A stretch of DNA of 13,956 bases from an uncultured Gemmatimonadota bacterium (GTDB taxonomy: Bacteria; Gemmatimonadota; Gemmatimonadetes; Gemmatimonadales; GWC2-71-9). The translations under genes and the position numbers were made by a program. The stretch covers positions 1 through 13,956 of the forward strand of contig CAMLLJ010000050.1 in assembly GCA_946480845.1 (NCBI GenBank). The letters run 5' to 3'. Below, piece after piece: positions 6,763-13,956 of this stretch; position 1 is the first letter of the stretch, and each line of letters opens with the position of its first letter. The notes under the pieces were generated by a model. That model was not told the DNA's origin. It made no database searches and saw nothing but the letters and a program-made list of their open reading frames with translations.

Positions 6763-7993
6763 AGCTGCGCACGGCGAGGGTGGCGTTGTGGCCCCCGAAG
6801 CCGAACGAGTTGCTGATGGCCACGCGCACCGGGCGCTCGACCATCTGGTTGGGCGCGCTGTCGAGGTCGCACTCCGGGTCCGCCTCGACCTGGTTGATCG
6901 TGGGCGGGATCTTCCCGGTGCGGGTCACCATGAGCGACACGCCGAACTCGAGCGCGCCCGCCGCACCGAGCAGGTGGCCGGTCATCGACTTGGTGGACCC
7001 GAACACCAGCGACCGGGCGTGCCCGCCGAAGACCTGCTTGACCGCCTGCGTCTCCGCGATGTCGCCCTGCTCGGTCGAGGTGCCGTGGGCATTGATGTAG
7101 CCGACCTCCTCGAGCGCCACGCCGGCGTCGGCCAGGCACGCCTTCATGGCGCGCTGGGCCCCTTCCCCCTCTGGCGCCGGCGACGTCATGTGATAGGCGT
7201 CCCCGCTCGCGCCGTACCCGATCACCTCGCCGAGGATCGTGGCGCCGCGCCGCTCGGCGTGCTCCAGGCTCTCCAGCATGACCATGGCGCCGCCGTCACC
7301 GAGCACGAAGCCGTCGCGGCCCTTGTCGAAGGGCCGGCTCGCCTCTTCCGGCGCGTCGTTGCGGGTGGAGAGCGCGCGCATGTTCTGGAAGCCGGCGATG
7401 GACAGGCCGCAGATCGCCGCCTCCGCGCCACCGGTGAGCATCGCGTCGGCCTCGCCGTCGCGGATCATGCGGTAGGACTCGCCGATGGCGTGCGCGCTGG
7501 AAGCGCAGGCGGACACCGTCGCGAAGTTGGGGCCGCGCAGCCCGAAGCGCATCGACACGACGCCGGCTGCGATGTCGGGGATGAACATCGGGACGAAGAA
7601 CGGCGAGACGCGGTCGGGGCCCTTGGTGAGGTACAGCGAGCACTGTTCCTCGAACGTCTGCATGCCCCCGATCCCGCTCCCGATCACCACGCCCGTGCGG
7701 TCGGCGGCGGGGAACTTCCCCTCGAGCCCCGACTGCGCGACGGCCTGCTGCGACGCCGCGATCGCGAACTGGGCGAAGAGGTCGAGGCGGCGGGCCTCCT
7801 TCCGCTCCATGTACTGGAGCGGGTCGAAGCCCTTCACCTCGCAGGCGAAGCGCACCTGGAACCGGCTGGCATCGAAGCGGGTGATGGGCGCGGCACCCGA
7901 CTGGCCCGCGAGCAGCGCGCCCCAGGTCGAGTCGGTGTCGAGGCCGACCGGCGTCACCAGCCCGATGCCGGTGACGACAACGCGGTGCGCCAA
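6755..7993 (-). CDS. fabF: 3-oxoacyl-[acyl-carrier-protein] synthase II
   Basis: FabF (KAS II) condenses malonyl-ACP with acyl-ACP in the elongation cycle of type II fatty acid synthesis. The 412-residue protein has normal length and a complete Cys-His-His site: C163 in ATVSACASSAHA, H303 in NAHGTSTEQGD and H340 in KSMTGHLLGAAGALE (with K335). The glycine-rich SNSFGFGGHNATL lies near the C-terminus. The only sensible start is a TTG at 7993, one base after the acpP stop; it yields the typical AHRVVVTGIGLVTPVG beginning. No ATG or GTG exists in frame within the end of acpP except one about 66 bases further up that would add a basic non-homologous tail. No Shine-Dalgarno is seen, so translation probably depends on ribosomes finishing acpP. 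Its stop overlaps the kinase start by 8 nt. In many bacteria rnc follows fabF; here it does not. Confidence 0.97.
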   Translation of the reverse strand: MAHRVVVTGIGLVTPVGLDTDSTWGALLAGQSGAAPITRFDASRFQVRFACEVKGFDPLQYMERKEARRLDLFAQFAIAASQQAVAQSGLEGKFPAADRTGVVIGSGIGGMQTFEEQCSLYLTKGPDRVSPFFVPMFIPDIAAGVVSMRFGLRGPNFATVSACASSAHAIGESYRMIRDGEADAMLTGGAEAAICGLSIAGFQNMRALSTRNDAPEEASRPFDKGRDGFVLGDGGAMVMLESLEHAERRGATILGEVIGYGASGDAYHMTSPAPEGEGAQRAMKACLADAGVALEEVGYINAHGTSTEQGDIAETQAVKQVFGGHARSLVFGSTKSMTGHLLGAAGALEFGVSLMVTRTGKIPPTINQVEADPECDLDSAPNQMVERPVRVAISNSFGFGGHNATLAVRSFG

Positions 7994-7994
7994 G

Positions 7995-8234
7995 CTACTT
8001 GCCGATCTTGGTGTGCAGGTAGGCCAGGGCGTCGCCGACCGTCCGCAACTTCTCGGCATCCTCGTCGGGGATGTCGATGTCGAATTCCTTCTCGAACGCC
8101 ATGACCAGCTCGACGGTGTCGAGGCTATCCGCGCCGAGATCCTCCATGAAGCTCGCCTGGCCGGTCAGCTTCTCCCGCTCGACGCCCAGCTCCTCGACGA
8201 TGATGTCCTTGACCTTCTCTTCCACGTTGTCCAT
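7995..8234 (-). CDS. acpP: Acyl carrier protein
   Basis: This is a 79-residue acidic acyl carrier protein that carries growing acyl chains on a phosphopantetheine arm. The attachment serine is S37 in the conserved [16 protein letters not shown] motif, followed by [20 protein letters not shown], the usual helix II-III region. The ATG at 8234 is chosen because it gives the standard N-terminus ([17 protein letters not shown]) and has a GAGGA Shine-Dalgarno a few bases upstream. The frame remains open further upstream, but that part is a fabG shadow. A 28-nt gap separates it from fabG, the largest within the fab block, and fabF begins one base after its stop. The strong start beside the weak TTG of fabF agrees with the high level of ACP that cells need. 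It serves FabD, FabH, FabG and FabF, all encoded next to it, and possibly PlsX as acyl donor. Confidence 0.98.
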   Translation of the reverse strand: MDNVEEKVKDIIVEELGVEREKLTGQASFMEDLGADSLDTVELVMAFEKEFDIDIPDEDAEKLRTVGDALAYLHTKIGK

Positions 8235-8262
8235 GTCGTCCTCGGGGTAGTGATAGGGCCTG

Positions 8263-9003
8263 TCAGATGACCATCCCGCCGTCGACCACCAGCACCTGCC
8301 CCGTGACGTACGAGGCGAGGTCGGACGCCAGGAACAGCACGGCGCCGGCGACGTCCTCGGGGCGGCCCAGCTTCCCGAGGGCAATGTGCTCTAATAATGC
8401 GGCTCTTGCCTCGTCCGGCAAGGCGTTCGTCATGTCGGTATCGATGAACCCGGGGGCGATGCAGTTGGCCAGCACGTTGCGGCTGGCATACTCCTTCGCC
8501 ACCGACTTGGTGAAGCCGATCAGCCCCGCCTTGCTCGCGGCGTAGTTGGCCTGCCCCTTGTTGCCGATGATGCCGACCACGCTGGTGATGTTGATGATCC
8601 GCCCGGCCCGGCGCTTCATCATGCCGCGGATCACCGCGCGCGTGGTGTTGAAGGCGCCCTTGAGGTTCGCGTCGAGGACGGCGTCCCAGTCCTCGTCGGT
8701 GAGCCGCATGAGGATGTTGTCGCGGGTGACGCCGGCATTGTTGACCAGGATGTCCACCGGGCCCAGCGCCTTCTCCGCCTCGGCGATGGCCGACTCGACC
8801 TGCGCCATCTGCGCGACGTCGCAGCCGACGCCCACCGTGCCGTCGCCGAGGCCGGCCGCCACCTCGCCCGCGCGCGCGGCGTCCCGCCCCGCCAGCGCCA
8901 CCTTCGCGCCGGCACCATGCAGCGCGCGGGCGATGGCGAGCCCGATGCCCCGCGTGCCGCCGGTGACGAACGCCACCTTGCCGCCGAGATCGATCGTCGT
9001 CAT
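8263..9003 (-). CDS. fabG: 3-oxoacyl-[acyl-carrier-protein] reductase
   Basis: FabG reduces 3-oxoacyl-ACP to 3-hydroxyacyl-ACP with NADPH in the elongation cycle. The 246-residue protein is a classical short-chain dehydrogenase. It has the Rossmann TGGTRGIG motif (14-21), NNAG (88-91) and the catalytic tetrad N113, S141, Y154 and K158 (NYAASKAG). PGFIDTDM follows the active site, and [14 protein letters not shown] forms the C-terminus. The ATG start overlaps the fabD stop (ATGA), a sign of translational coupling. SDR enzymes are hard to assign in isolation, but the position between fabD and acpP and the full-length match to FabG settle the identity. No dehydratase (fabZ) or enoyl reductase (fabI or fabK) is in the window, so the rest of the cycle is encoded elsewhere. 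Confidence 0.97.
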   Translation of the reverse strand: MTTIDLGGKVAFVTGGTRGIGLAIARALHGAGAKVALAGRDAARAGEVAAGLGDGTVGVGCDVAQMAQVESAIAEAEKALGPVDILVNNAGVTRDNILMRLTDEDWDAVLDANLKGAFNTTRAVIRGMMKRRAGRIINITSVVGIIGNKGQANYAASKAGLIGFTKSVAKEYASRNVLANCIAPGFIDTDMTNALPDEARAALLEHIALGKLGRPEDVAGAVLFLASDLASYVTGQVLVVDGGMVI

Positions 9004-9926
9004 GCCAGGAACCGCTCCACCTCGTCAGCCGTGCCGAGCGTGACCGGCTCCGTGCCGGGAACGATGCGCTTGAGCAGCCCGGACAGCACCGCGCCGGGGC
9101 CGACCTCCACGAACCGGGCGCCCGGCTGCTGCGCGGCCGCCGCCTGCATGCAGGCCACCCACCGCACCGGTGCCGTGAGCTGGTCCACCAGCAGGCGGCG
9201 GGCGTCATTCGCCGTCGTCACCGGCTCCGCGCTCGCGTTGGCCAGCACCGGAAAGGCCGGCTCGGCGAAGGGCACCTCCGGCAGTGCCTCGCGCAGCCCG
9301 TCCACCGCCGCCGCCATGAGCGGGCTGTGGAACGCTCCGCTCACCTTGAGCGCGATCACCCGCTTGGCGCCGCGCGCCTTGCAGCCCTCGCCCGCCCGCT
9401 CCACAGCCGCGGGATCGCCCGAGATGACCGTCTGATCCGGTGCATTCAGGTTGGCGGGCACGGCGACCGCCCCATTGATGGATGCCTCGGTGCAGGCGGC
9501 CTCGACCTCCGCCGTGGCGAGGCCGAGCACCGCCGCCATCGCACCGGGGCGCGCCTGCCCTGCCTCGAGCATCAGCTCGCCTCGGCGGCGAACCAGTCGC
9601 GCGGCATCGGGTGCGGTGAGCGCGCCGGCCGCCACGTAGGCGCTGTACTCGCCCAGGCTGTGCCCGGCGGCCATCGCCACCGGCCGGAGCCGTTCCCCCG
9701 CCACGGCCAGCACCGCCGACGAGTGCGCCAGGATTGCCGGCTGCGCATTGTGGGTGAGGGTGAGATCGCTCTCCGGGCCCTCCCACATGATGCGCGAGAG
9801 CCGGATGCCGAGCGCGTCGTCGATGGCCTCGAAGGTCTCGCGCGCCGCCGGGAAGCGCTCGGCGAGGTCCCGCCCCATGCCGACCTTCTGCGCGCCCTGG
9901 CCCGGGCAGAGCACGACCGTCACCAC
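9000..9926 (-). CDS. fabD: Malonyl-CoA:acyl carrier protein transacylase
   Basis: FabD transfers malonyl groups from CoA to ACP, supplying the extender unit for FabH and FabF. The 308-residue protein has the N-terminal CPGQGAQKVGMG oxyanion region (7-18), the nucleophile S90 in GHSLGEYSAYVAAG, R115 in the LVRRRGELM segment, and catalytic H200 in VSGAFHSPLM. GPGAVLSGLLKR is near the end. The start is a GTG: either 9926, used here, overlapping the fabH stop by 7 nt, or the next codon GTG at 9923, which would give a GTGA 4-nt overlap like the neighbouring junctions. The two differ by one residue. The stop overlaps fabG in an ATGA. Confidence 0.97.
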   Translation of the reverse strand: MVTVVLCPGQGAQKVGMGRDLAERFPAARETFEAIDDALGIRLSRIMWEGPESDLTLTHNAQPAILAHSSAVLAVAGERLRPVAMAAGHSLGEYSAYVAAGALTAPDAARLVRRRGELMLEAGQARPGAMAAVLGLATAEVEAACTEASINGAVAVPANLNAPDQTVISGDPAAVERAGEGCKARGAKRVIALKVSGAFHSPLMAAAVDGLREALPEVPFAEPAFPVLANASAEPVTTANDARRLLVDQLTAPVRWVACMQAAAAQQPGARFVEVGPGAVLSGLLKRIVPGTEPVTLGTADEVERFLA

Positions 9927-10933
9927 CGGACCACCGCGCTCCCCCAGGTGAAGCCCGCGCCGAAGGCCACGAGCAGCACCAGCGATCCCGGCCCGATCCG
10001 GCCCTCGCGCTCAGCCTGGTCGAGCGCGAGCGGAATCGAGGCGGACGAGGTATTGCCGTACTTGTCCACGTTGACCATCACCTTGCTCATCGGCATGCCG
10101 GCATGCTTTGCGGTGGCCTCGATGATCCGGATGTTGGCCTGGTGGGGCACCAGCAGGTCGATCTGGTCGGCGGTGACGCCGGCACGGCGCATCGCCTCGT
10201 CGGTCGCGTCCGCCATGGCGAGGACGGCGGCCTTGAAGACCTCCCGCCCCGACATCTTCATGAAATGGGACCGTTCGGCGACGACCTTCTCGCTGATCGG
10301 GTCGGACGCGCCGCCCCCGGGACGGTAGAGCAGGTTGGCCAGCCGGCCGTCGGACTTGAGGAACGTGGAGAGGATGCCCCGCGCATCGGGGCCCGGCGCA
10401 TCCACCCGCTCGACGACAGCCGCGCCCGCGCCGTCCCCGAAGAGGATGACGGTGCTGCGGTCCTCCTGGTCCACGATCGCCGAGAGCTTCTCGGCGCCGA
10501 GCACCAGCGACGTACGGCTCTGTCCCGATGCGATGAGGCCCTCGGCCACGGTGAGCGCGTACACGAAGCCCGGGCATGCGGCCGAAATGTCGAAGGCGGC
10601 CGCGTTCGTGGCGCCGAGCAGCACCTGCAGGTCGCAGGCGGTGGAGGGGAGGAGCCGGTCGGGCGTGGCGGTACCGAGGACGATCGAATCGAGCTGGGTG
10701 GCGGGCACGCCGGCGCGCGACAGGGCGACCTGCGCGGCTTCGTGCGACAGGCCGGCGACCGTCTGTTCCGGCGCGGCGATGCGCCGCTCCCGGATGCCGG
10801 TGCGCTCGACGATCCACTCGTCGGAGGTGTCGAGGCGCTCGGCGAACCAGGCGTTGGTCACGACACGCTCGGGCACGGCCACGCCGAGCCCCGTGATGGC
10901 GGCGAAGGGCCGGGTGAGCGGGCCTGCGCTCAT
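9920..10933 (-). CDS. fabH: 3-oxoacyl-[acyl-carrier-protein] synthase III
   Basis: FabH (KAS III) starts fatty acid synthesis by condensing an acyl-CoA primer with malonyl-ACP. The 337-residue product carries the catalytic triad C120 (DISAACPGF), H264 (LVPHQANIRI) and N294 (KYGNTSSASIPLAL). TSDEWIVERTGIRERR (36-51) and FGDGAGAAVV are further family signatures. Primer choice (acetyl or branched-chain) cannot be read safely from the sequence. The ATG overlaps the plsX stop (ATGA), and the gene's own stop overlaps the fabD start, so it is embedded in the plsX-fabH-fabD-fabG block found in many bacteria. The N-terminus is a few residues longer than in E. coli FabH; the next in-frame candidates would cut into the conserved ITGLGVAVPERVVTN strand, so the start is kept. 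Confidence 0.97.
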   Translation of the reverse strand: MSAGPLTRPFAAITGLGVAVPERVVTNAWFAERLDTSDEWIVERTGIRERRIAAPEQTVAGLSHEAAQVALSRAGVPATQLDSIVLGTATPDRLLPSTACDLQVLLGATNAAAFDISAACPGFVYALTVAEGLIASGQSRTSLVLGAEKLSAIVDQEDRSTVILFGDGAGAAVVERVDAPGPDARGILSTFLKSDGRLANLLYRPGGGASDPISEKVVAERSHFMKMSGREVFKAAVLAMADATDEAMRRAGVTADQIDLLVPHQANIRIIEATAKHAGMPMSKVMVNVDKYGNTSSASIPLALDQAEREGRIGPGSLVLLVAFGAGFTWGSAVVRW

Positions 10934-11940
10934 GCGCGGGAGCCGGCCTCGTGCTGGGCCATCTCCGCGGCGATGTGCTGGCTCAGGTTGCTGCGCACCG
11001 ACTGGACCGCGACCCGCACCGCGTTCTTGATGGCATTCGCGCTGGACGACCCGTGGCAGATGATCGAGACCCCGCGGACCCCGAGGAGCGGCGCGCCGCC
11101 GTACTCGGAATAGTCCAGCGCGCGGAACACGGTGCGGATGTCGTCCCGCTCGAGGAGCTGCGGGGCGTCCCGCCGCACCATGCGGAGGATCAGCCGCGCC
11201 ACCGACTCGTAGAACTTGAGCACCACGTTGCCGACGAACCCGTCGCAGACGACGACGTCCACCGCCCCGTGCTTGTCGTGGCCCGCCAGGATGTCCCGGC
11301 CCTCGATGTTGCCGATGAAGTTGATCCCGCCGAGGGTCCGGAGGAGCTGGTGCGCCTCGCGGACGACGGCGGTGCCCTTCTCGTCTTCCTCGCCGACGTT
11401 GAGCAGCCCGACGGCGGGCCGGCCGCGCCCCAGGATGTCCCGCATGTACACGGTCCCGAGCACGGCGAAGTTAACCAGCTCCCGGGCCGAGCAGTCCACG
11501 TTGGCGCCGCCGTCGAGGACCAGGACGGGATCGTCCGCCGTAGGAAAGAGGGTCGCGACCGAGGCGCGCTCGACGCCGTCATGGATGCCGAGGAGGACCG
11601 TGGAGGCGGCGAGCACGGCGCCGGTATTGCCCGCGGAGACGAAGGCGTCGGACTGCCCCGCCTTCTGGAGCGAGAGCCCCACCACGATGCTCGAATCCCG
11701 CTTCCCGCGGACGGCGGCAAGCGGCTTTTCAGCCATGCCGATGACCTGGGAAGCGGGACGGATCTCGAGCCGGTCGCGCGGGGCGCCGGGATGCCGGGCG
11801 AGCTCGGCCTCGATGACCTCGGGCCGGCCGACCAGCTGGATGAACGCTTCAGGATTCTCGCCGAGCGCCTGGAGGCAGCCCTCGACCTCCGCCTGGGGAG
11901 CATGATCGCCCCCCATCGCGTCCACGGCGACGCGAATCAC
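10930..11940 (-). CDS. plsX: Phosphate acyltransferase PlsX
   Basis: PlsX makes acyl-phosphate from acyl-ACP and inorganic phosphate; the acyl-phosphate is then used by the membrane enzyme PlsY to begin phospholipid synthesis. The 336-residue protein shows VAVDAMGGDHAP (5-14), IGMAEKPLAAVRGKRDSS (67-84), FVSAGNTGAVLA (100-111), VLDGGANVDC (141-150), LNVGEEDEKG (190-199), VCDGFVGNV (231-239) and HGSSSANAIKNA (286-297), the full family pattern. It is a peripheral membrane enzyme in studied species. The start is GTG at 11940, 2 nt after the rpmF stop, and the stop overlaps fabH. The yceD-rpmF-plsX-fabH order is an old conserved arrangement linking ribosome and membrane lipid synthesis. Confidence 0.97.
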   Translation of the reverse strand: MIRVAVDAMGGDHAPQAEVEGCLQALGENPEAFIQLVGRPEVIEAELARHPGAPRDRLEIRPASQVIGMAEKPLAAVRGKRDSSIVVGLSLQKAGQSDAFVSAGNTGAVLAASTVLLGIHDGVERASVATLFPTADDPVLVLDGGANVDCSARELVNFAVLGTVYMRDILGRGRPAVGLLNVGEEDEKGTAVVREAHQLLRTLGGINFIGNIEGRDILAGHDKHGAVDVVVCDGFVGNVVLKFYESVARLILRMVRRDAPQLLERDDIRTVFRALDYSEYGGAPLLGVRGVSIICHGSSSANAIKNAVRVAVQSVRSNLSQHIAAEMAQHEAGSRA

Positions 11941-11942
11941 CG

Positions 11943-12125
11943 CTACTTGTCCTCGACCTCAACCTGCTTCTTGCCGCGGTAGTAGCCGCACGAGTCGCAG
12001 ACCCGGTGCGAGAGCTTGGGCGAGCCGCAGCGGGGGCAGGCCTGCGACGCGACGCTGGGCGCGCTGTCGTGGCCGCGGCGGAGCCGCTTGCGGGACTTGG
12101 AGACGCGACGCTTGGGGACCGCCAT
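11943..12125 (-). CDS. rpmF: 50S ribosomal protein L32
   Basis: This is a 60-residue ribosomal protein bL32 of the large subunit. It begins [19 protein letters not shown], the typical basic N-terminus, followed by a zinc ribbon with C30, C33, C43 and C46 ([22 protein letters not shown]). It is thus the C+ zinc-binding form. The ATG at 12125 is chosen because it gives the standard MAVPK start and has GAGGAA a few bases upstream. The frame stays open upstream to 12272 only as a shadow of the yceD-type gene. It lies 7 nt after that gene and 2 nt before plsX. Confidence 0.97.
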   Translation of the reverse strand: MAVPKRRVSKSRKRLRRGHDSAPSVASQACPRCGSPKLSHRVCDSCGYYRGKKQVEVEDK

Positions 12126-12132
12126 GTGTTCC

Positions 12133-12603
12133 TCAGACAGGTTCGGCAGCGACCGCGCACGCGCACGGCCCTGCATTGAGATCTGCGCCGCATTTGGGGC
12201 ACAGCCCGGCACACTCGTCGCGGCAGAGCACCAGGGGCTCGACCGCCAGCGCGAGCTCCTCGCGCACGGCATCGGTGACGTCGACGTGCGTCGACCCTTC
12301 GGGGATGGGATAGACGCTCGGGTCGTCGGCGGCCTCGGCGTCGGTGCTGAAGAGCACGTCCACCGGCGCGTCGATCTCCTGGCGCACCTCGGCGAGGCAG
12401 CGGCGGCACTCGCTCAGCGCCGTGGCGTGGATCGAGCCGCGCCAGAGGTACTCCCCCGCACCCGCCTCCTGCAGGCGGCCCGACACCTCGACCGGCCCCT
12501 CGAACGCATGTCCCAGCCCGGCAAGCGCGGGATCTGCGGGATCGAGCTGCCCGGCGGTCTCGACCGGGCCCCGGCGAAGCTCCCGAAGGTCTACACGAAG
12601 CAT
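12133..12603 (-). CDS. yceD: YceD/DUF177 family protein
   Basis: This 156-residue protein belongs to the YceD/DUF177 family, which has been connected to 23S rRNA accumulation and is nearly always encoded before rpmF. The detailed function is not settled. Visible signatures are a cysteine pair C66/C69 ([11 protein letters not shown]) and a C-terminal cysteine cluster C127, C131, C135, C138, C147 and C149 ([17 protein letters not shown], then GPCACAV), a probable metal site. An acidic middle section (TDAEAADD) precedes the conserved [16 protein letters not shown]. The ATG at 12603 has no Shine-Dalgarno, but a promoter -10 element ends 8 nt before it, suggesting leaderless translation. It is the first gene of the lipid operon, with rpmF following after 7 nt. 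Confidence 0.93.
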   Translation of the reverse strand: MLRVDLRELRRGPVETAGQLDPADPALAGLGHAFEGPVEVSGRLQEAGAGEYLWRGSIHATALSECRRCLAEVRQEIDAPVDVLFSTDAEAADDPSVYPIPEGSTHVDVTDAVREELALAVEPLVLCRDECAGLCPKCGADLNAGPCACAVAAEPV

Positions 12604-12611
12604 AGCCGCTT

Positions 12612-12641
12612 AATGTAACCCCTGCAACGACTTGGGGTCAA
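12612..12641 (-). promoter_or_regulatory. Sigma-70-type promoter for the yceD-rpmF-plsX-fab operon
   Basis: On the minus strand TTGACC (12641-12636, -35, 5 of 6 consensus bases) is followed after 18 nt by TACATT (12617-12612, -10, 4 of 6). A shifted reading TTACAT with 17-nt spacing is also possible. Only 8 nt separate the -10 from the yceD ATG, so transcription should begin at or within about 2 nt of the start codon. It is the only convincing promoter I see in the window. The whole gap between ndk and yceD is 59 nt and shows no clear hairpin terminator for ndk. Confidence 0.65.
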
Positions 12642-12662
12642 GCGGCGAGTTGCCCTGCCGGC

Positions 12663-13094
12663 TCAGCCCCAGAGACCGGCCAACTCCGCTTCCGGGAAGA
12701 AGAAGGCGATTTCCCGCGCCGCATTTTCGTCGCTGTCGGAACCATGCACGGCGTTCCGGCCCTTCGATTCCGCAAAGAGCTTCCGCACGGTGCCCTCGGC
12801 CGCTTCGGCGGGGTCCGTGGCGCCGATGACGGCGCGATAATGCGCCACCGCGTCGGCCCGCTCGAGCGCCATGGGCAGGCAGGGCCCGCTGGTCATGAAG
12901 GCCACGAGATCGTCGTAGAAGGGCCGGCCGCGATGCACCTCGTAGAAGGCGCCGGCCTGGGCGGCCGACAGCCGGGTGAGCCGGGCCGCGCGCACGGTGA
13001 AGCCCTCGCGCTGGAGGTGCGCCAGGATCGCCCCGGACTTCCCCGAGGCGATCGCGTCGGGCTTGATGATCGCGAGAGTGCGGTTGCCGGCCAT
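12663..13094 (-). CDS. ndk: Nucleoside diphosphate kinase
   Basis: Ndk transfers the gamma phosphate of ATP to other nucleoside diphosphates through a phosphohistidine. The 143-residue protein has normal length. It has K11 in TLAIIKPDAIASG, the VHRGRPFYDDLVAFMTSGP region (53-71), and the catalytic H117 in GRNAVHGSDSDENAAREIAFFF. The ATG at 13094 begins at the family N-terminus and has a GGGGA Shine-Dalgarno about 10 nt upstream. It lies 25 nt after sucD, so the two are probably co-transcribed. NDP kinase often sits beside succinyl-CoA ligase genes, whose reaction also produces a nucleoside triphosphate. Confidence 0.98.
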   Translation of the reverse strand: MAGNRTLAIIKPDAIASGKSGAILAHLQREGFTVRAARLTRLSAAQAGAFYEVHRGRPFYDDLVAFMTSGPCLPMALERADAVAHYRAVIGATDPAEAAEGTVRKLFAESKGRNAVHGSDSDENAAREIAFFFPEAELAGLWG

Positions 13095-13119
13095 CGTCAG
13101 TTGGTCCCCAGTCGGATGT

Positions 13120-13956
13120 TCATCGCTTGAGCGCCTTCCCCACCAGCTCCACCACGTCCACCGGCCGCTTCATGACGGCGATCCCCGCGGCCGCGAAGGC
13201 CTCCATCTTCTCTTCCGCCGTGCCGCTCGAGCCCGAGATGATCGCGCCCGCGTGTCCCATGCGCCGCCCCTTGGGCGCCGTCTGCCCCGCGATGAAGCCG
13301 ATCACCGGCTTCTTCACATGCTCGCGGACGAACGCCGCGGCGTTCTGCTCGTCGGTGCCGCCGATCTCGCCCATCATGACGATGGCGTCGGTGCCCGGGT
13401 CGTCCTGGAAGGCGCGCAGGCAGTCGATGAAGTTGGTGCCGATGATCGGGTCCCCGCCGATGCCGACACAGGTGCTCTGGCCGATGCCGTTCCGGGTCAG
13501 GTGGTTCACGATCTCGTAGGTGAGCGTGCCGCTCCGCGACACGACGCCGACGCGGCCCGGCGCGCAGATGTTGCCCGGGATGATCCCGACCTTGCATTCG
13601 CCCGGCGTGATGAGGCCGGGACAGTTGGGGCCGAGGAGGCGGGTGCCGCGCTCGCGCACGTAGGGCATCACCCGGGTCATGTCCATCACCGGCACGCCCT
13701 CGGTGATGCAGACGACGAAGCGGATTCCGGCGTCGGCCGCTTCGTAGATGGCGCCGGCGGCACCGGCCGGCGGAACGTAGATGACCGAGGCGTTGGCGCC
13801 CGTTGCCGCCACCGCTTCCGCGACGGTGTTGAAGACGGGCACCTTCCCCTCGAAGGTCTGCCCACCCTTCCCCGGCGTCACCCCGGCGACGACCTGGGTG
13901 CCGTACTCCATCATCTGCTTCGCGTGGAACGAGCCGTCGCGCCCGGTGATGCCCTG
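13120..13956 (-). CDS. sucD: Succinyl-CoA ligase alpha subunit (5' end cut by window)
   Basis: SucD is the alpha subunit of succinyl-CoA synthetase, which converts succinyl-CoA, ADP or GDP and phosphate to succinate, nucleoside triphosphate and CoA in the citric acid cycle. The frame is open to the window edge and starts with [19 protein letters not shown], so only about 10-15 N-terminal residues are missing; the internal ATG pair near 13914 is not the start. The CoA-binding region [11 protein letters not shown], the [15 protein letters not shown] segment, IGGDPIIGT and the phosphohistidine in [17 protein letters not shown] (His codon 13254-13252) are all present. The beta subunit gene sucC would be expected just upstream, outside the window. 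ndk follows after 25 nt. Confidence 0.98.
   Translation of the reverse strand, partial: QGITGRDGSFHAKQMMEYGTQVVAGVTPGKGGQTFEGKVPVFNTVAEAVAATGANASVIYVPPAGAAGAIYEAADAGIRFVVCITEGVPVMDMTRVMPYVRERGTRLLGPNCPGLITPGECKVGIIPGNICAPGRVGVVSRSGTLTYEIVNHLTRNGIGQSTCVGIGGDPIIGTNFIDCLRAFQDDPGTDAIVMMGEIGGTDEQNAAAFVREHVKKPVIGFIAGQTAPKGRRMGHAGAIISGSSGTAEEKMEAFAAAGIAVMKRPVDVVELVGKALKR

Noticed and set aside
4741..6816. A plus-strand open frame of 691 codons opposite the histidine kinase
   Set aside because: It is antisense to a gene with complete domain motifs, is rich in Arg, Gly, Ala and His, and has no recognisable domain. Long antisense frames are expected in GC-rich DNA with strong third-position bias.
6788..8104. 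A plus-strand open frame of 438 codons opposite fabF
   Set aside because: It is the antisense shadow of fabF and acpP, of low complexity and without family motifs. The same applies to plus-strand frames opposite mqnE, fabD, fabH and plsX.
12604..12662. Possible terminator hairpin after ndk
   Set aside because: The GC-rich segments do not form a convincing stem and there is no T-run.
13097..13123. An eight-codon frame (MNIRLGTN) overlapping the sucD stop as ATGA and ending just before the ndk start
   Set aside because: Such short frames arise often by chance in operon gaps, and it holds the ndk ribosome site. A coupling role is possible but nothing else supports it.

Overview
This is a GC-rich window (by eye around 70% G+C) in which every gene I can support lies on the minus strand. 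Read in the direction of transcription, from high to low coordinates, it runs: sucD (5' end cut by the window edge), ndk, yceD-type DUF177 gene, rpmF, plsX, fabH, fabD, fabG, acpP, fabF, a CHASE-domain hybrid histidine kinase, mqnE, mqnA, mqnC, ispF, and a DedA-type membrane protein with a TerB-like tail (3' end cut). The organism is a menaquinone-using bacterium with the futalosine pathway, type II fatty acid synthesis and the MEP isoprenoid pathway. Gene content, high GC and frequent TTG/GTG starts would fit a Gemmatimonadota-like or other deep-branching soil or sediment bacterium. That assignment is a low-confidence guess, because no rRNA or other decisive marker is present.

Region 12663-13956 holds central metabolism: succinyl-CoA ligase alpha subunit and nucleoside diphosphate kinase, 25 nt apart. 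The 59-nt gap at 12604-12662 contains the best promoter in the window (TTGACC, 18 nt, TACATT). It sits so close to the yceD start codon that the transcript should be leaderless.

Region 6755-12603 is a compact fatty acid/phospholipid operon, yceD-rpmF-plsX-fabH-fabD-fabG-acpP-fabF. Junctions run from an 8-nt overlap to a 28-nt gap, and the complete cycle-initiating and condensing set plus the acyl carrier protein is present. No enoyl reductase or dehydratase gene lies in the window. Region 4630-6762 is a 710-codon membrane sensor kinase (CHASE, HisKA, HATPase, receiver) that overlaps the end of fabF.

Region 1516-4585 encodes three menaquinone (futalosine pathway) enzymes: MqnE, MqnA and MqnC. 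They are followed with a 4-nt overlap by ispF of the MEP pathway, and then by the DedA-TerB protein. From the yceD promoter to the window start no gap exceeds 44 nt, so acyl chains, quinone head group and isoprenoid precursor may be co-transcribed with a sensor kinase.

There are no tRNA or rRNA genes, mobile elements, CRISPR arrays or notable repeats that I can see, and no gene-free stretch longer than 59 nt. Most of the window is ordinary housekeeping. The unusual points are the DedA-TerB fusion, the CX5CX2C cluster motif in MqnE, the apparently leaderless promoter, the non-AUG starts at gene junctions, and the position of the orphan hybrid kinase.
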